Source: Limnephilus marmoratus
Taxonomy: Eukaryota > Arthropoda > Insecta > Trichoptera > Limnephilidae
Direction: 5' to 3'
NCBI GenBank assembly: GCA_917880885.1
Contig: OU862930.1
Coordinates: 33,052,040 to 33,116,039 of the forward strand
Length of the DNA stretch: 64,000 bases
Under the pieces are notes generated by a model. The model was not told the origin of the DNA. It made no database searches and saw nothing but the letters and a program-made list of their open reading frames with translations. This document shows, piece after piece, positions 62,575 through 64,000 of the stretch. The stretch's first letter is position 1, and each line of letters opens with the position of its first letter. The translations under genes and the position numbers were made by a program.

Positions 62575-63512
62575 GTCTTTTTTTTATTATTATTATTTAT
62601 TAGCGTTATAAACAATATTTACAAATTTATTAATGATATTGTTAATAATATGTGTGTCATTAACCAACAAAATAACGACAAATTGAAATTTAGAACCATA
62701 ATACAAAAATACACAATAAATCCATAACTGATATAGACAATTTTGATAAAGTGCATCTCTTACTTAAATCTACAAAAAGTGAAATTTTTCGAGGGTTTAC
62801 ATTTAAATTTTAACGGATATCAAGAAGTGATTTTATTTATTCGAACTGCTAAAAGTATGAGAGAAAATGTGGCGAACTAAAAGAAGAGACACACAGATAT
62901 CAATGATATCTTAAGTTATCAGTTAAACATGTGGTATTCAAGGGAGTGTTATTTTTTATGAATGCTGTGAATTTAGCGAGGTTCATATTAAACACATCGT
63001 TATTTGAGCATAATCTGTTAAATGTGCTACAGCTTGTTCTTACAAATACATTTTCAAGATAATTTGTGTTGCTCTTAGGGATGTAATATGTATCCGGAGA
63101 TCGAGTAACTCTTAATGGACATCTGAAATATTTTGTAGTAAATATGGGCTGTCTATGATGTTACGAATAATCTTATAGAGCATCAATAGGTCTCTGATAT
63201 CTCGGCGTTGATCAAGAGATCAAAGGTTTACGGGGACATAGTTTTAATCATTTCTAATATAAGAGACATATTTCATAAATTTTTCTGAACTCTTTTTATA
63301 TTTGCTTTATGTGTAGAACAATGAGTGTTCCACACAGTAGAAGCATAATCCAGATGGCTTCTAACATAAGATATGTAGAGAGTCTTAAATGTTTGTGGCT
63401 TTTTCAAAACTGAACTTACTCTAAGAATAAATCCTAACATTTTTATAGCCTTCGACGTGATATGCTCGTCTGATGAGAACCTAGAATCGTGCTTAAAATT
63501 AAGAATAAAGAC
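62575..63512 (-). pseudogene. LINE E 3' part (CR1/Jockey superfamily)
   Basis: Minus strand reads SSDEHITSKAIKMLGFILR, FKTLYISYVRSHLDYASTVW and THKANIKRVQKN near 63480-63270, the post-RT domain. Further frames down to about 62760 are heavily decayed, and a (TAA)n/A tail lies at 62578-62605. Related to LINE A but different in its tail. Confidence 0.7.
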
Positions 63513-64000
63513 TTACAAACCCGACTTACTCAAACTTTCCAAGGAGATGCAAGGTCATTATTCGCATTAAGTGTTTGTCGGTCATTGTCATGATTTAAAT
63601 TTATGGATTCCCTTATTACATATTATATTTTATCAATGAATAAAATGAGAGGGGGGAAGAGGGGAGGTGGAGGAGGCGGAGTGGGAACCCCCCGTACACC
63701 ATGCGAGTGAAGCCGCGGGAAAAAGCTAGTTACTAATATAATCAAGTAAGTAATAATATAATCAATGTTTGTTACTAATATAATCAATGTCTCTGAAATT
63801 AATGATTTAGGTGTAACTAATGACACTAAACTTAACTTCATACCACAACTTGAAAATATTGCAACGATGAGTTGGGTCCGTTGTACCAGTAGTGGAACGT
63901 TAATTAATACATAGAATGTAGTTGTTTAATTTTAATTAGTTTTTAAGTGAATTGTGAGAATAATCCGATTCACAATAATTCGGGTTAATGTACTATTTTT
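63513..64000. other. repeat-derived end of window
   Basis: 63640-63735 has a G+A-rich run and ends GAAGCCGCGGGAAAAAGCTAGT, a type of 3' end seen in insect non-autonomous elements (Helitron-like ends are CTRRT; only a suggestion). TAATATAATCAA is repeated three times between 63735 and 63790. No gene. Confidence 0.35.

Overview
The window looks like repeat-rich chromosomal DNA from an arthropod, most likely an insect. It has two spliced C2H2 zinc-finger genes with short introns and about two dozen transposable-element copies typical of insects: CR1/Jockey-type and R1-like LINEs, BEL/Pao and Ty3/gypsy LTR elements, hAT, PIF/Harbinger, Tigger/pogo and a Penelope-like hammerhead repeat. The order cannot be fixed from the sequence alone. 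No tRNA, rRNA, CRISPR array or bacterial-type operon was seen.

Layout. 0-12.8 kb is a graveyard of mobile elements: a LINE endonuclease fragment, a hammerhead-like repeat, a BEL integrase tail split by a hAT with an exact 8-bp target duplication, a possible Mutator-like exon, a Tigger deletion derivative, a nearly full LINE on the minus strand and an R1-like 3' half. 12.8-26.2 kb is zinc-finger gene L (minus strand, three exons). Its first intron is swollen by about 7.4 kb of nested elements: a gypsy-type LTR element, LINE fragments, a 134-bp satellite and another LINE. 26.2-40.8 kb holds a gypsy element with 330-bp LTRs and an intact BEL/Pao element (1704-codon open frame) that split a LINE. 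40.8-49.7 kb is a long inverted repeat with a LINE in its centre and a Harbinger-like element carrying a hAT in its right arm. 49.7-56.7 kb is a composite hAT-bounded insertion with decayed finger-like repeats and a LINE with overlapping ORF1/ORF2. 56.7-59.9 kb is zinc-finger gene R (plus strand). 59.9-64 kb has a deleted LTR element with 412-bp repeats and a 105-bp minisatellite, then a LINE 3' fragment.

The main result is that these blocks are colinear. Seven homologous blocks occur in mirror order on both sides of about 43.8 kb. The window is therefore one large inverted duplication, about 47 kb as it now stands, with two head-to-head zinc-finger genes, inflated after duplication by insertions private to one arm. 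Each arm acts as the empty-site control for the other, which allows several insertions to be resolved nearly to the base.

The two zinc-finger genes encode an acidic leader rich in SUMO-consensus motifs followed by 21 (L) or 19 (R) nearly identical fingers. Both arrays end in a premature stop with further decayed fingers downstream. The mobile elements are mostly broken; only the BEL polyprotein is fully open. All family assignments come from reading motifs by eye, not from database searches.
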